64,000 bases of DNA from Harmonia axyridis (lineage: Eukaryota; Arthropoda; Insecta; Coleoptera; Coccinellidae), in contig NC_059504.1 in NCBI RefSeq assembly GCF_914767665.1, positions 27,754,001-27,818,000 of the forward strand. The letters are read 5' to 3'. Every line of letters begins with the position of its first letter. Positions within the stretch are counted from its first letter, which is position 1. The position numbers were made by a program, and so were the translations under genes. The notes beneath the pieces were generated by a model, which was not told where the DNA came from, made no database searches, and was given only the letters and a program-made list of their open reading frames with translations. Below, piece by piece: positions 44,226 to 57,479 of the stretch.

Positions 44226-44481
44226 AGACCCTTTGTGAAAAGGTATATAAACAAATTTCAATTCAGCAATAACTTCAGTTAGTTTAGTTATGTTGAGGCT
44301 TACAGAGGAAGAAGAAGAATTCCTGTGATTCTACTCGATGCTTTCTCGCACTATGGTCCCACCTGTAGAGAGTGCTAACACACGTTCAAGTTACTTCAAT
44401 CAAGTAGGCTGTGCATTGATTATTTGCCACGAAAATAGTTTCATATTGTTTTTAAATTGAAAAAAGTGGGAATGTAACAAA

Positions 44482-44961
44482 ATGGATAACAAGGTGATAT
44501 TGAAAAAAAGATTGGCAAAACTGAAGAATTATTCGAACAATATGAGAAGAACATTACATCTCAAAAACCTTATTAGCAATATAAGAAAACTTTCAGTTGA
44601 AGAATTGAATGAAATTGTTAATATCAAGAAGAACGATAATAAGGAAAATAATCAACTAGACAATAATTTGGGTATTTTGTGTGTGAATTGCCCTGAGGAT
44701 GAAGATGAAAGAAGAAAAGGCGAAGAACTGGCTAAAGAACATTTGGATTTATGTTTGCAAAGGGCATACCTTTTCAAAAAAATGCTTGAATTTCCGGTAT
44801 TCCAGATGAAAAATGGATTTCCGGTAATCAAATTTAACCAATATGATGTGTCTTTGAGACAAGGAAATGTTATTCTACCAAGAAAACATTATTTCTACCA
44901 CACCTTACCAAATCGTGCAAAAAAATGCTATAATGATGAAACGATAGAATCAATTGGTTAA
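44482..44961 (+). pseudogene. 180-aa array protein, C-terminally truncated (copy 20)
   Basis: A 7-bp deletion after Ser157 (tcaatggcagattgg to tcaattgg, between AT dinucleotides) gives a 159-aa frame lacking the last 23 residues of the normal protein. Its leader carries variants otherwise seen only in the unit at 53755. Confidence 0.75.
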
Positions 44962-45830
44962 TAACAAATAGTGCTTCCATAAATTATGACCAATTATATG
45001 AACAATTGTTAAATTAATTTAAATTTGTCTTTATAATATTTCTGTATATATTTGTATAATTTTTTCTACTGTATATAGTTTTTCATTTGAAATTTTCAAT
45101 AAATTCTTTTTTCTGAAATTGTCTATTGAATCTTATTCTTCAATTTAGGATTTGATCCTTTTATCCTTGATATCCATATCTCGGTGAAATAGAAATTTCA
45201 CCGATATTTTCATTCTGTCCATTACATATGTTTATCTTTTCTAAGATAAACATTTCTAATGGACAGATTGAGAATATCAGTCCTGCCTAGACATAATTAC
45301 TTCTAATGCTTAGAAATCCAAAAAAATTGGAATGAAAGTCCGGTCAACTCCAAAATGCCCGCTATATTGAGTGAGAAAAAAAATGGAATCGGAAGAAATA
45401 ATAAAGGAAAAACGTGTTTTTTTCATCTCAGGAATATTAGGTTGAAATAAATGTATTGGCTGGTTAAAAATTTTAAGTTCGTTTGAAGATGGAAAATTTT
45501 TAGATAAGTAATTTTAGATTTAATTAGGTATTAGAGTTAATAGTTTCATTTCCACTTTTTCATTTTTGATGAAATTCTTCTAATTTCCCGAATTGAGTTC
45601 TGGAACCCTGAGAAAAGTCATTAGGATATTAAAAAGTCGAAATTTTATAACGGTTATGCGCACTAGTCACGACGTCTAACATTTCAGAAGGTAACATTTC
45701 TATAAGCATTACAATAAATTTCCTTACGAAATCTTTTCTCCAAATTCGTACTTTGTGTGTGTATAAATATTTTTTATTAATTTCTCAAGTCAAAATAAAA
45801 AGTTGATAATCTCATTCTGTTATATGTTAT

Positions 45831-46076
45831 ATGTCGACCTTCAAAAGTTACCGCACAAGGCTTCAGCATATTCAGCTGGCTGGTAAATTCGTCGCTGTGT
45901 ATATGAAACTTATCAAAATATCTAAAAGTAAGTTGCACATCATAATTTCAAAATTTCCTCGAAATTTTGTAGCTAACATTAAAAATGATTCAAATCCATA
46001 TCATTCTTCTGAGAAAAAAATTTGTAATCACCACCCATTAGAATTGATAAATAGGTACTTAATGGACTTTCTCTGA
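45831..46076 (+). CDS. 81-aa array protein (copy 21)
   Basis: Intact. L16, K34 and C65. Confidence 0.5.
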   Translation: MSTFKSYRTRLQHIQLAGKFVAVYMKLIKISKSKLHIIISKFPRNFVANIKNDSNPYHSSEKKICNHHPLELINRYLMDFL

Positions 46077-46332
46077 AGACCCTTTGTGAAAAGGTATATA
46101 AACAAATTTCAATTCAGCAATAACTTCAGTTAGTTTAGTTATGTTAAGGCTTACAGAGGAAGAAGAAGAATTCCTGTGATTCTACTCGATGCTTTCTCGC
46201 ACTATGGTCCCACCTGTAGAGAGTGCTTACACACGTTCAAGTTACTTCAATCAAGTAGGCTGTGCATTGATTATTTGCCACGAAAATAGTTTCATATTTT
46301 TTTTAAATTGAAAAAAGTGGGAATATAACAAA

Positions 46333-46875
46333 ATGGATAACAAGGTGATATTGAAAAAACGATTGGCAAAACTGAAGAATTATTCGAACAATATGAGAAG
46401 AACATTACATCTCAAAAACCTTATTAGCAATATAAGAAAACTTTCAGTTGAAGAATTGAATGAAATTGTTAATATCAAGAAGAACGATAATAAGGAAAAT
46501 AAGCAACTAGACAATAATTTGGGTATTTTGTGTGTGAATTGCCCTGAGGATGAAGATGAAAGAAGAAAAGGCGAAGAACTGGCTAAAGAACATTTGGATT
46601 TATGTTTGCAAAGGGAATACCTTTTCAAAAAAATGCTTGAATTTCCGGTATTCCAGATGAAAAATGGATTTCCGGTAATCAAATTTAACCAATATGATGT
46701 GTCTTTGAGACAAGGAAATGTTATTCTACCAGGAAAACATTATTTTTACCACACCTTACCAAATCGTGCAAAAAAATGCTATAATGATGAAACGATAGAA
46801 TCAATGGCAGATTGGTTAATAACAAATAGTGCTTCCATAAATTATGACCAATTATATGAACAATTGTTAAATTAA
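46333..46875 (+). CDS. 180-aa array protein (copy 21)
   Basis: Intact. K57, E95 and G134. The downstream quasi-palindrome is disrupted in its left arm (near 47089-47095). Confidence 0.6.
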   Translation: MDNKVILKKRLAKLKNYSNNMRRTLHLKNLISNIRKLSVEELNEIVNIKKNDNKENKQLDNNLGILCVNCPEDEDERRKGEELAKEHLDLCLQREYLFKKMLEFPVFQMKNGFPVIKFNQYDVSLRQGNVILPGKHYFYHTLPNRAKKCYNDETIESMADWLITNSASINYDQLYEQLLN

Positions 46876-47690
46876 TTTAAATTTGTCTTTTTAATATTTC
46901 TGTATATATTTGTATAATTTTTTCTACTGTATATAGTTTTTCATTTGAAATTTTCAATAAATTCTTCTTTCTGAAATTGTCTATTGAATCTTATTCTTCA
47001 ATTTAGGATTTGATCCTTTTATCCTTGATATCCATATCTCGGTGAAATAGAAATTTCACCGATATTTTCATTCTGTCCATTACATATGTTTTTCTCTTTT
47101 CTAAGATAAACATTTCTAATGGACAGATTGAGAATATCAGTCCTGCCTAGACATAATTACTTCTAATGCTTAGAAATCCAAAAAAATTGGAATGAAAGTC
47201 CGGTCAACTCCAGAATGCCCACTATATTGAGTGAGAAAAAAAATGGAATCGGAAGAAATAATAAAGGAAAAACGTGTTTTTTTCATCTCAGGAATATTAG
47301 GTTGAAATAAATGTATTGGCTGGTTAAAAATTTTAAGTTCGTTTGAAGATGGAAAATTTTTAGATAAGTAATTTTAGATTTAATTAGTTATTAGAGTTAA
47401 TAGTTTCATTTCCACTTTTTCATTTTTGATGAAATTCTTCTAATTTCCCGAATTGAGTTCTGGAACCCTGAGAAAAGTCATTAGGATATTAAAAAGTCGA
47501 AATTTTATAACGGTTATGCGCACTAGTCACGACGTCTAACATTTCAGAAGGTAACATTTCTATAAGCATTACAATAAATTTCCTTACGAAATCTTTTCTC
47601 CAAATTCGTACTTTGTGTGTGTATAAATATTTTTCATTAATTTCTCAAGTCAAAATAAAAAGTTAATAATCTCATTCTGTTATATGTTAT

Positions 47691-47936
47691 ATGTCGACCT
47701 TCAAAAGTTACCGCACAAGGCTTCAGCATATTCAGCAGGCTGGTAAATTCGTCGCTGTGTATATGAAACTTATCAAAATATCTAAAAGTGAGTTGCACAT
47801 CATAATTTCAAAATTTCCTCGAAATTTTGTAGCTAACATTAAAAATGATTCAAATCCATATCATTCTTCTGAGAAAAAAATTTTTAATCACCACCCATTA
47901 GAATTGATAAATAGGTACTTAATGGACTTTCTCTGA
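47691..47936 (+). CDS. 81-aa array protein (copy 22)
   Basis: Intact. E34. Confidence 0.5.
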   Translation: MSTFKSYRTRLQHIQQAGKFVAVYMKLIKISKSELHIIISKFPRNFVANIKNDSNPYHSSEKKIFNHHPLELINRYLMDFL

Positions 47937-48192
47937 AGACCCTTTGTGAAAAGGTATATAAACAAATTTCAATTCAGCAATAACTTCAGTTAGTTTAGTT
48001 ATGTTGAGGCTTACAGAGGAAGAAGAAGAATTCCTGTGATTCTACTCGATGCTTTCTCGCACTTTGGTCCCACCTGTAGAGAGTGCTTACACACGTTCAA
48101 GTTACTTCAATCAAGTAGGCTGTGCATTGATTATTTGCCACGAAAATAGTTTCATATTTTTTTTAAATTGAAAAAAGTGGGAATATAACAAA

Positions 48193-48735
48193 ATGGATAA
48201 CAAGGTGATATTGAAAAAAAGATTGGCAAAACTGAAAAATTATTCGAACAATATGAGAAGAACATTACATCTCAAAAACCTTATTAGCAATATAAGAAAA
48301 CTTTCAGTTGAAGAATTGAATGAAATTGTTAATATCAAGAAGAACGATAATAAGGAAAATAATCAACTAGACAATAATTTGGGTATTTTGTGTGTGAATT
48401 GCCCTGAGGATGAAGATGAAAGAAGAAAAGGCGAAGAACTGGCTAAAGAACATTTGAATTTATGTTTGCAAAGGGCATACCTTTTCAAAAAAATGCTTGA
48501 ATTTCCGGTATTCCAGATGAAAAATGGATTTCCGGTAATCAAATTTAACCAATATGATGTGTCTTTGAGACAAGGAAATGTTATTCTACCCAGAAAACAT
48601 TATTTCTACCACACCTTACCAAATCGTGCAAAAAAATGCTATAATGATGAAACGATTGAATCAATGGCAGATTGGTTAATAACAAATAGTGCTTCCATAA
48701 ATTATGACCAATTATATGAACAATTGTTAAATTAA
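48193..48735 (+). CDS. 180-aa array protein (copy 22)
   Basis: Intact, N89. The small 35-aa ORF in its leader has lost its ATG. Confidence 0.65.
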   Translation: MDNKVILKKRLAKLKNYSNNMRRTLHLKNLISNIRKLSVEELNEIVNIKKNDNKENNQLDNNLGILCVNCPEDEDERRKGEELAKEHLNLCLQRAYLFKKMLEFPVFQMKNGFPVIKFNQYDVSLRQGNVILPRKHYFYHTLPNRAKKCYNDETIESMADWLITNSASINYDQLYEQLLN

Positions 48736-49548
48736 TTTAAATTTGTCTTTATAATATTTCTGTATATATTTGTATAATTTTTTCTACTGTATATAGTTTT
48801 TCATTTGAAATTTTCAATAAATTCTTTTTTCTGAAATTGTCTATTGAATCTTATTCTTCAATTTAGGATTTGATCCTTTTATCCTTGATATCCATATCTC
48901 GGTGAAATAGAAATTTGTCCGATATTTTCATTCTGTCCATTACATATGTTTATCTTTTCTAAGATAAACATTTCTAATGGACAGATTGAGAATATCAGTC
49001 CTGCCTAGACATAATTACTTCTAATGCTTAGAAATCCAAAAAAATTGGAATGAAAGTCCGGTCAACTCCAGAATGCCCGCTATATTGAGTGAGAAAAAAA
49101 ATGGAATCGGAAGAAATAATAAAGGAAAAACGTGTTTTTTTCATCTCAGGAATATTAGGTTGAAATAAATGTATTGGCTGGTTAAAAATTTTAAGTTCGT
49201 TTGAAGATGGAAAATTTTTAGATAAGTAATTTTAGATTTAATTAGGTATTAGAGTTAATAGTTTCATTTCCACTTTTTCATTTTTGATGAAATTCTTCTA
49301 ATTTCCCGAATTGAGTTCTGGAACCCTGAGAAAAGTCATTAGGATATTAAAAAGTCGAAATTTTATAACAATTATGCGCACTAGTCACGACGTCTAACAT
49401 TTCAGAAGGTAACATTTCTATAAGCATTACAATAAATTTCCTTACGAAATCTTTTCTCCAAATTCGTACTTTGTGTGTGTATAAATATTTTTTATTAATT
49501 TCTCAAGTCAAAATAAAAAGTTAATAATCTCATTCTGTTATATGTTAT

Positions 49549-49794
49549 ATGTCGACCTTCAAAAGTTACCGCACAAGGCTTCAGCATATTCAGCAGGCTG
49601 ATAAATTCGTCGCTGTGTATATGAAACTTATCAAAATATCTAAAAGTAAGTTGCACATCATAATTTCAAAATTTCCTCGAAATTTTGTAGCTAACATTAA
49701 AAATGATTCAAATCCATATCATTCTTCTGAGAAAAAAATTTTTAATCACCACCCATTAGAATTGATAAATAGGTACTTAATGGACTTTCTCTGA
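49549..49794 (+). CDS. 81-aa array protein (copy 23)
   Basis: Intact. D18 and K34. Confidence 0.5.
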   Translation: MSTFKSYRTRLQHIQQADKFVAVYMKLIKISKSKLHIIISKFPRNFVANIKNDSNPYHSSEKKIFNHHPLELINRYLMDFL

Positions 49795-50050
49795 AGACCC
49801 TTTGTGAAAAGGTATATAAACAAATTTCAATTCAGCAATAACTTCAGTTAGTTTAGTTATGTTAAGGCTTACAGAGGAAGAACAAGAATTCCTGTGATTC
49901 TACTCGATGCTTTCTCGCACTATGGTCCCACCTGTAGAGAGTGCTTACACACGTTCAAGTTACTTCAATCAAGTAGGCTGTGCATTGATTATTTGCCACG
50001 AAAATAGTTTCATATTTTTTTTAAATTGAAAAAAGTGGGAATATAACAAA

Positions 50051-50578
50051 ATGGATAACAAGGTGATATTGAAAAAAAGATTGGCAAAACTGAAGAATTA
50101 TTCGAACAATATGAGAAGAACATTACATCTCAAAAACCTTATTAGCAATATAAGAAAACTTTCAGTTGAAGAATTGAATGAAATTGTTAATATCAAGAAG
50201 AACGATAATAAGGAAAATAATCAACTAGACAATAATTTGGGTATTTTGTGTGTGAATTGCCCTGAGGATGAAGATGAAAGAAGAAAAGGCGAAGAACTGG
50301 CTAAAGAACATTTGGATTTATGTTTGCAAAGGGCATACCTTTTCAAAAAAATGCTTGAATTTCCGGTATTCCAGATGAAAAATGGATTTCCGGTAATCAA
50401 ATTTAACCAATATGATGTGTCTTTGAGACAAGGAAATGTTATTCTACCCAGAAAACATTATTTCTACCACACCTTACCAAATCGTGCAAAAAAATGCTAT
50501 AATGATGAAACGATAGAATCAATGGCAGATTGGTTAATAACAAATAGTGCTTCCATAAATTATATGAACAATTGTTAA
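50051..50578 (+). CDS. 180-aa array protein with altered C-terminus (copy 23)
   Basis: A 10-bp deletion between two AATTAT repeats near 50560 shifts the frame after Tyr171 and gives a 175-aa product ending in four new residues. Residues 1-171 are consensus. Confidence 0.6.
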   Translation: MDNKVILKKRLAKLKNYSNNMRRTLHLKNLISNIRKLSVEELNEIVNIKKNDNKENNQLDNNLGILCVNCPEDEDERRKGEELAKEHLDLCLQRAYLFKKMLEFPVFQMKNGFPVIKFNQYDVSLRQGNVILPRKHYFYHTLPNRAKKCYNDETIESMADWLITNSASINYMNNC

Positions 50579-51394
50579 ATTGATTTAAGTTTGTCTTTAT
50601 AATATTTCTGTATATATTTGTATAATTTTTTCTACTGTATATAGTTTTTCATTTGAAATTTTCAATAAATTCTTCTTTCTGAAATTGTCTATTGAATCTT
50701 ATTCTTCAATTTAGGATTTGATCCTTTTATCCTTGATATCCATATCTCGGTGAAATAGAAATTTCACCGATATTTTCATTCTGTCCATTACATATGTTTA
50801 TCTTTTCTAAGATAAACATTTCTAATGGACAGATTGAGAATATCAGTCCTGCCTAGACATAATTACTTCTAATGCTTAGAAATCCAAAAAAATTGGAATG
50901 AAAGTCCGGTCAACTCCAGAATGCCCGCTATATTGAGTGAGAAAAAAATGGAATCGGAAGAAATAATAAAGGAAAAACGTGTTTTTTCATCTCAGGAATA
51001 TTAGGTTGAAATAAATGTATTGGCTGGTTAAAAATTTTAAGTTCGTTTGAAGATGGAAAATTTCTAGATAAGTAATTTTAGATTTAATTTGGTATAAGAG
51101 TTAATAGTTTCATTTCCACTTTTTCATTTTTGATGAAATTCTTCTAATTTCCCGAATTGAGTTCTGGAACCCTAAGAAAAGTCATTAGGATATTAAAAAG
51201 TCGAAATTTTATAACGATTATGCGCACTAGTCACGACGTCTAACATTTCAGAAGGTAACATTTCTATAAGCATTACAATAAATTTCCTTACGAAATCTTT
51301 TCTCCAAATTCGTACTTTGTGTGTGTATAAATATTTTTTATTAATTTCTCAAGTCAAAATAAAAAGTTAATAATCTCATTCTGTTATATGTTAT

Positions 51395-51640
51395 ATGTCG
51401 ACCTTCAAAAGTTACCGCACAAGGCTTCAGCATATTCAGCAGGCTGGTAAATTCGTCGCTGTGTATATGAAACTTATCAAAATATCTAAAAGTAAGTTGC
51501 ACATCATAATTTCAAAATTTCCTCGAAATTTTGTAGCTAACATTAAAAATGATTCAAATCCATATCATTCTTCTGAGAAAAAAATTTTTAATCACCACCC
51601 ATTAGAATTGATAAATAGGTACTCAATGGACTTTCTCTGA
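51395..51640 (+). CDS. 81-aa array protein (copy 24)
   Basis: Intact. K34 and S77, as at 2695 and 4551 about 47-49 kb away. Confidence 0.5.
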   Translation: MSTFKSYRTRLQHIQQAGKFVAVYMKLIKISKSKLHIIISKFPRNFVANIKNDSNPYHSSEKKIFNHHPLELINRYSMDFL

Positions 51641-51896
51641 AGACCCTTTGTGAAAAGGTATATAAACAAATTTCAATTCAGCAATAACTTCAGTTAGTTT
51701 AGTTATGTTAAGGCTTACAGAGGAAGAACAAGAATTCCTGTGATTCTACTCGATGCTTTCTCGCACTATGGTCCCACCTGTAGAGAGTGCTTACACACGT
51801 TCAAGTTACTTCAATCAAGTAGGCTGTGCATTGATTATTTGCAACGAAAATAGTTTCATATTTTTTTTAAATTGAAAAAAGTGGGAATATAACAAA

Positions 51897-52439
51897 ATGG
51901 ATAACAAGGTGATATTGAAAAAAAGATTGGCAAAACTGAAGAATTATTCGAACAATATGAGAAGAACATTACATCTCAAAAACCTTATTAGCAATATAAG
52001 AAAACTTTCAGTTGAAGAATTGAATGAAATTGTTAATATCAAGAAGAACGATAATAAGGAAAATAATCAACTAGACAATAATTTGGGTATTTTGTGTGTG
52101 AATTGCCCTAAGGATGAAGATGAAAGAAGAAAAGGCGAAGAACTGGCTAAAGAACATTTGGATTTATGTTTGCAAAGGGCATACCTTTTCAAGAAAATGC
52201 TTGAATTTCCGGTATTCCAGATGAAAAATGGATTTCCGGTAATCAAATTTAACCAATATGATGTGTCTTTGAGACAAGGAAATGTTATTCTACCCAGAAA
52301 ACATTATTTCTACCACACCTTAGCAAATCGTGCAAAAAAATGCTATAATGATGAAACGATAGAATCAATGGCAGATTGGTTAATAACAAATAGTGCTTCC
52401 ATAAATTATGACCAATTATATGAACAATTGTTAAATTAA
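51897..52439 (+). CDS. 180-aa array protein (copy 24)
   Basis: Intact. K72 and A143. Confidence 0.65.
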   Translation: MDNKVILKKRLAKLKNYSNNMRRTLHLKNLISNIRKLSVEELNEIVNIKKNDNKENNQLDNNLGILCVNCPKDEDERRKGEELAKEHLDLCLQRAYLFKKMLEFPVFQMKNGFPVIKFNQYDVSLRQGNVILPRKHYFYHTLANRAKKCYNDETIESMADWLITNSASINYDQLYEQLLN

Positions 52440-53246
52440 TTTAAATTTGTCTTTATAATATTTCTGTATATATTTGTATAATTTTTTTCTACTGTATATA
52501 GTTTTTCATTTGAAATTTTCAATAAATTCTTCTTTCTGAAATTGTCTATTGAATCTTATTCTTCAATTTAGGATTTGATCCTTTTATCCTTGATATCCAT
52601 ATCTCGGTGAAATAGAAATTTCACCGATATTTTCATTCTGTCCATTACATATGTTTATCTTTTCTAAGATAAACATTTCTAATGGACAGATTGAGAATAT
52701 CAGTCCTGCCTAGACATAATTACTTCTAATGCTTAGAAATCCAAAAAAAAAGGAATGAAAGTCCCATCAACTCCAGAATGCCCGCTATATTGAGTGAGAA
52801 AAAAAATGGAATCGGAAGAAATAATAAAGGAAAAACGTGTTTTTTTCATCTCAGGAATATTAGGTTGAAATAAATGTATTGGCTGGTTAAAAATTTTAAG
52901 TTCGTTTGAAGATGGAAAATTTTTAGATAAGTAATTTTAGATTTAATTAGGTATTAGAGTTAATAGTTTCATTTCCACTTTTTCATTTTGGATGAAATTC
53001 TTCTAATTTCCCGAATTGAGTTCTGGAACCCTGAGAAAAGTCATTAGGATATTAAAAAGTCGAAATTTTATAACGGTTATGCGCACTAGTCACGACGTCT
53101 AACATTTCAGAAGGTAACATTTCTATAAGCATTACAATAAATTTCCTTACGAAATCTTTTCTCCAAATTCGTACTTTGTGTGTGTATAAATATTTTTTAT
53201 TAATTTCTCAAGTCGAAATAAAAAGTTAATAATCTCATTCTGTTAT

Positions 53247-53498
53247 ATGTTATATGTCGACCTTCAAAAGTTACCGCACAAGGCTTCAGCATATTCACAG
53301 GCTGGTAAATTCGTCGCTGTGTATATGAAACTTATCAAAATATCTAAAAGTGAGTTGCACATCATTATTTCAAAATTTCCTCGAAATTTTGTAGCTAACA
53401 TTAAAAATGATTCAAATCCATATCATTCTTCTGAGAAAAAAATTTTTAATCACCACCCATTAGAATTGATAAATAGGTACTTAATGGACTTTCTCTGA
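53247..53498 (+). CDS. 81-aa array protein, frameshifted with upstream start (copy 25)
   Basis: Same 1-base deletion and upstream-ATG rescue as the copy at 27255, but without the 40-bp LINE tail. The normal ATG is at 53254. Confidence 0.4.
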   Translation: MLYVDLQKLPHKASAYSQAGKFVAVYMKLIKISKSELHIIISKFPRNFVANIKNDSNPYHSSEKKIFNHHPLELINRYLMDFL

Positions 53499-53754
53499 AG
53501 ACCCTTTATGAAAAGGTATATAAACAAATTTCAATTCAGCAATAACTTCAGTTAGTTTAGTTATGTTGAGGCTTACAGAGGAAGAAGAAGAATTCCTGTG
53601 ATTCTACTCGATGCTTTCTCGCACTATGGTCCCACCTGTAGAGAGTGCTAACACACGTTCAAGTTACTTCAATCAAGTAGGCTGTGCATTGATTATTTGC
53701 CACGAAAATAGTTTCATATTGTTTTTAAATTGAAAAAAGTGGGAATGTAACAAA

Positions 53755-54297
53755 ATGGATAACAAGGTGATATTGAAAAAAAGATTGGCAAAACTGAAGA
53801 ATTATTCGAACAATATGAGAAGAACATTACATCTCAAAAACCTTATTAGCAATATAAGAAAACTTTCAGTTGAAGAATTGAATGAAATTGTTAATATCAA
53901 GAAGAACGATAATAAGGAAAATAATCAACTAGACAATAATTTGGGTATTTTGTGTGTGAATTGCCCTGAGGATGAAGATGAAAGAAGAAAAGGCGAAGAA
54001 CTGGCTAAAGAACATTTGGATTTATGTTTGCAAAGGGCATACCTTTTCAAAAAAATGCTTGAATTTCCGGTATTCCAGATGAAAAATGGATTTCCGGTAA
54101 TCAAATTTAACCAATATGATGTGTCTTTGAGACAAGGAAATGTTATTCTACCCAGAAAACATTATTTCTACCACACCTTACCAAATCGTGCAAAAAAATG
54201 CTATAATGATGAAACGATAGAATCAATGGCAGATTGGTTAATAACAAATAGTGCTTCCATAAATTATGACCAATTATATGAACAATTGTTAAATTAA
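53755..54297 (+). CDS. 180-aa array protein (copy 25)
   Basis: Intact, matches the consensus. Its leader shares three rare variants with the unit at 44482. Confidence 0.65.
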   Translation: MDNKVILKKRLAKLKNYSNNMRRTLHLKNLISNIRKLSVEELNEIVNIKKNDNKENNQLDNNLGILCVNCPEDEDERRKGEELAKEHLDLCLQRAYLFKKMLEFPVFQMKNGFPVIKFNQYDVSLRQGNVILPRKHYFYHTLPNRAKKCYNDETIESMADWLITNSASINYDQLYEQLLN

Positions 54298-55110
54298 TTT
54301 AAATTTGTCTTTATAATATTTCTGTATGTATTTGTATAATTTTTTCTACTTTATATAGTTTTTCATTTGAAATTTTCAATAAATTCTTCTTTCTGAGATT
54401 GTCTATTGAATCTTATTCTTCAATTTAGGATTTGATCCTTTTATCCTTGATATCCATATCTCGGTGAAATAGAAATTTCACCGATATTTTCATTCTGTCC
54501 ATTACATATGTTTATCTTTTCTGAGATAAACATTTCTAATGGACAGATTGAGAATATCAATCCTGCCTAGACATAATTACTTCTAATGCTTAGAAATCCA
54601 AAAAAATTGGAATGAAAGTCCGGTCAACTCCAGAATGCCCGCTATATTGAGTGAGAAAAAAAATGGAATCGGAAGAAATAATAAAGGAAAAACGTGTTTT
54701 TTTCATCTCAGGAATATTAGGTTGAAATAAATGTATTGGCTGGTTAAAAATTTTAAGTTCGTTTGAAGATGGAAAATTTTTAGATAAGTAATTTTAGATT
54801 TAATTAGTTATTAGAGTTAATAGTTTCATTTCCACTTTTTCATTTTTGATGAAATTCTTCTAATTTCCCGAATTGAGTTCTGGAACCCTGAGAAAAGTCA
54901 TTAGGATATTAAAAAGTCGAAATTTTATAACGGTTATGCGCACTAGTCACGACGTCTAACATTTCAGAAGGTAACATTTCTATAAGCATTACAATAAATT
55001 TCCTTACGAAATCTTTTCTCCAAATTCGTACTTTGTGTGTGTATAAATATTTTTTATTAATTTCTCAAGTCAAAATAAAAAGTTAATAATCTCATTCTGT
55101 TATATGTTAT

Positions 55111-55356
55111 ATGTCGACCTTCAAAAGTTACCGCACAAGGCTTCAGCATATTCAGCGGGCTGGTAAATTCGTCGCTGTGTATATGAAACTTATCAAAATA
55201 TCTAAAAGTAAGTTGCACATCATAATTTCAAAATTTCCTCGAAATTTTGTAGCTAACATTAAAAATGATTCAAATCCATATCATTCATCTGAGAAAAAAA
55301 TTTTTAATCACCACCCATTAGAATTGATAAATAGGTACTTAATGGACTTTCTCTGA
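55111..55356 (+). CDS. 81-aa array protein (copy 26)
   Basis: Intact. R16 and K34. Confidence 0.5.
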   Translation: MSTFKSYRTRLQHIQRAGKFVAVYMKLIKISKSKLHIIISKFPRNFVANIKNDSNPYHSSEKKIFNHHPLELINRYLMDFL

Positions 55357-55612
55357 AGACCCTTTGTGAAAAGGTATATAAACAAATTTCAATTCAGCAA
55401 TAACTTCAGTTAGTTTAGTTATGTTAAGGCTTACAGAGGAAGAAGAAGAATTCCTGTAATTCTACTCGATGCTTTCTCGCACTATGGTCCCACCTGTAGA
55501 GAGTGCTTACACACGTTCAAGTTACTTCAATCAAGTAGGCTGTGCATTGATTATTTGTCACGAAAATAGTTTCATATTTTTTTTAAATTGAAAAAAGTGG
55601 GAATATAACAAA

Positions 55613-56155
55613 ATGGATAACAAGGTGATATTGAAAAAAAGATTGGCAAAACTGAAGAATTATTCGAACAATATGAGAAGAACATTACATCTCAAAAACC
55701 TTATTAGCAATATAAGAAAACTTTCCGTTGAAGAATTGAATGAAATTGTTAATATCAAGAAGAACGATAATAAGGAAAATAATCAACTAGACAATAATTT
55801 GGGTATTTTGTGTGTGAATTGCCCTGAGGATGAAGATGAAAGAAGAAAAGGCGAAGAACTGGCTAAAGAACATTTGGATTTATGTTTGCAAAGGGCATAC
55901 CTTTTCAAAAAAATGCTTGAATTTCCGGTATTCCAGATGAAAAATGGATTTCCGGTAATCAAATTTAACCAATATGATGTGTCTTTGAGACAAGGAAATG
56001 TTATTCTACTCAGAAAACATTATTTCTACCACACCTTACCAAATCGTGCAAAAAAATGCTATAATGATGAAACGATAGAATCAATGGCAGATTGGTTAAT
56101 AACAAATAGTGCTTCCATAAATTATGACCAATTATATGAACTATTGTTAAATTAA
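55613..56155 (+). CDS. 180-aa array protein (copy 26)
   Basis: Intact. L133 and L177. Confidence 0.65.
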   Translation: MDNKVILKKRLAKLKNYSNNMRRTLHLKNLISNIRKLSVEELNEIVNIKKNDNKENNQLDNNLGILCVNCPEDEDERRKGEELAKEHLDLCLQRAYLFKKMLEFPVFQMKNGFPVIKFNQYDVSLRQGNVILLRKHYFYHTLPNRAKKCYNDETIESMADWLITNSASINYDQLYELLLN

Positions 56156-56977
56156 TTTAAATTTGTCTTTATAATATTTCTGTATATATTTGTATAATTT
56201 TTTCTACTGTATATAGTTTTTCATTTGAAATTTTCAATAAATTCTTCTTTCTGAGATTGTCTATTGAATCTTATTCTTCAATTTAGGATTTGATCCTTTT
56301 ATCCTTGATATCCATATCTCGGTGAAATAGAAATTTCACCGATATTTTCATTCTGTCCATTACATATGTTTATCTTTTCTAAGATAAACATTTCTAATGG
56401 ACAGATTGAGAATATCAGTCCTGCCTAGACATAATTACTTCTAATGCTTAGAAATCCAAAAAAATTGGAATGAAAGTCCGGTCAACTCCAGAATGCCCGC
56501 TATATTGAGTGAGAAAAAAAATGGAATCGGAAGAAATAATAAAGGAAAAACACGTTTTTTCATCTCAGGAATATTAGGTTGAAATAAATGTATTGGCTGG
56601 TTAAAAATTTTAAGTTCGTTTGAAGATGGAAAATTTTTAGATAAGTAATTTTAGATTTAATTAGGTATTAGAGTTAATAGTTTCATTTCCACTTTTTCAT
56701 TTTTGATGAAATTCTTCTTCTAATTTCCCGAATTGAGTTCTGGAACCCTGAGAAAAGTCATTAGGATATTAAAAAGTCGAAATTTTATAACGGTTATGCG
56801 CACTAGTCACGACGTCTAACATTTCAGAAGGTAACATTTCTATAAGCATTACAATAAATTTCCTTACGAAATCTTTTCTCCAAATTCGTACTTTGTGTGT
56901 GTATAAATATTTTTTATTAATTTCTCAAGTCAAAATAAAAAGTTAATAATCTCATTCTGTTATATGTTATATGTTAT

Positions 56978-57223
56978 ATGTCGACCTTCAAAAGTTACCG
57001 CACAAGGCTTCAGCATATTCAGCAGGCTGGTAAATTCGTCGCTGTGTATATGAAACTTATCAAAATATCTAAAAGTAAGTTGCACATCATAATTTCAAAA
57101 TTTCCTCGAAATTTTGTAGCTAACATTAAAAATGATTCAAATCGATATCATTCATCTGAGAAAAAAATTTTTAATCACCACCCATTAGAATTGATAAATA
57201 GGTATTTAATGGACTTTCTCTGA
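56978..57223 (+). CDS. 81-aa array protein (copy 27)
   Basis: Intact. K34 and R56. The repeat TTATATG just before the start is triplicated here instead of duplicated, adding a further upstream ATG. Confidence 0.45.
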   Translation: MSTFKSYRTRLQHIQQAGKFVAVYMKLIKISKSKLHIIISKFPRNFVANIKNDSNRYHSSEKKIFNHHPLELINRYLMDFL

Positions 57224-57479
57224 AGACCCTTTGTGAAAAGGTATATAAACAAATTTCAATTCAGCAATAACTTCAGTTAGTTTAGTTATGTTAAGGCTTA
57301 CAGAGGAAGAAGAAGAATTCCTGTAATTCTACTCGATGCTTTCTCGCACTATGGTCCCACCTGTAGAGAGTGCTTACACACGTTCAAGTTACTTCAATCA
57401 AGTAGGCTGTGCATTGATTATTTGCCACGAAAATAGTTTCATATTTTTTTTAAATTGAAAAAAGTGGGAATATAACAAA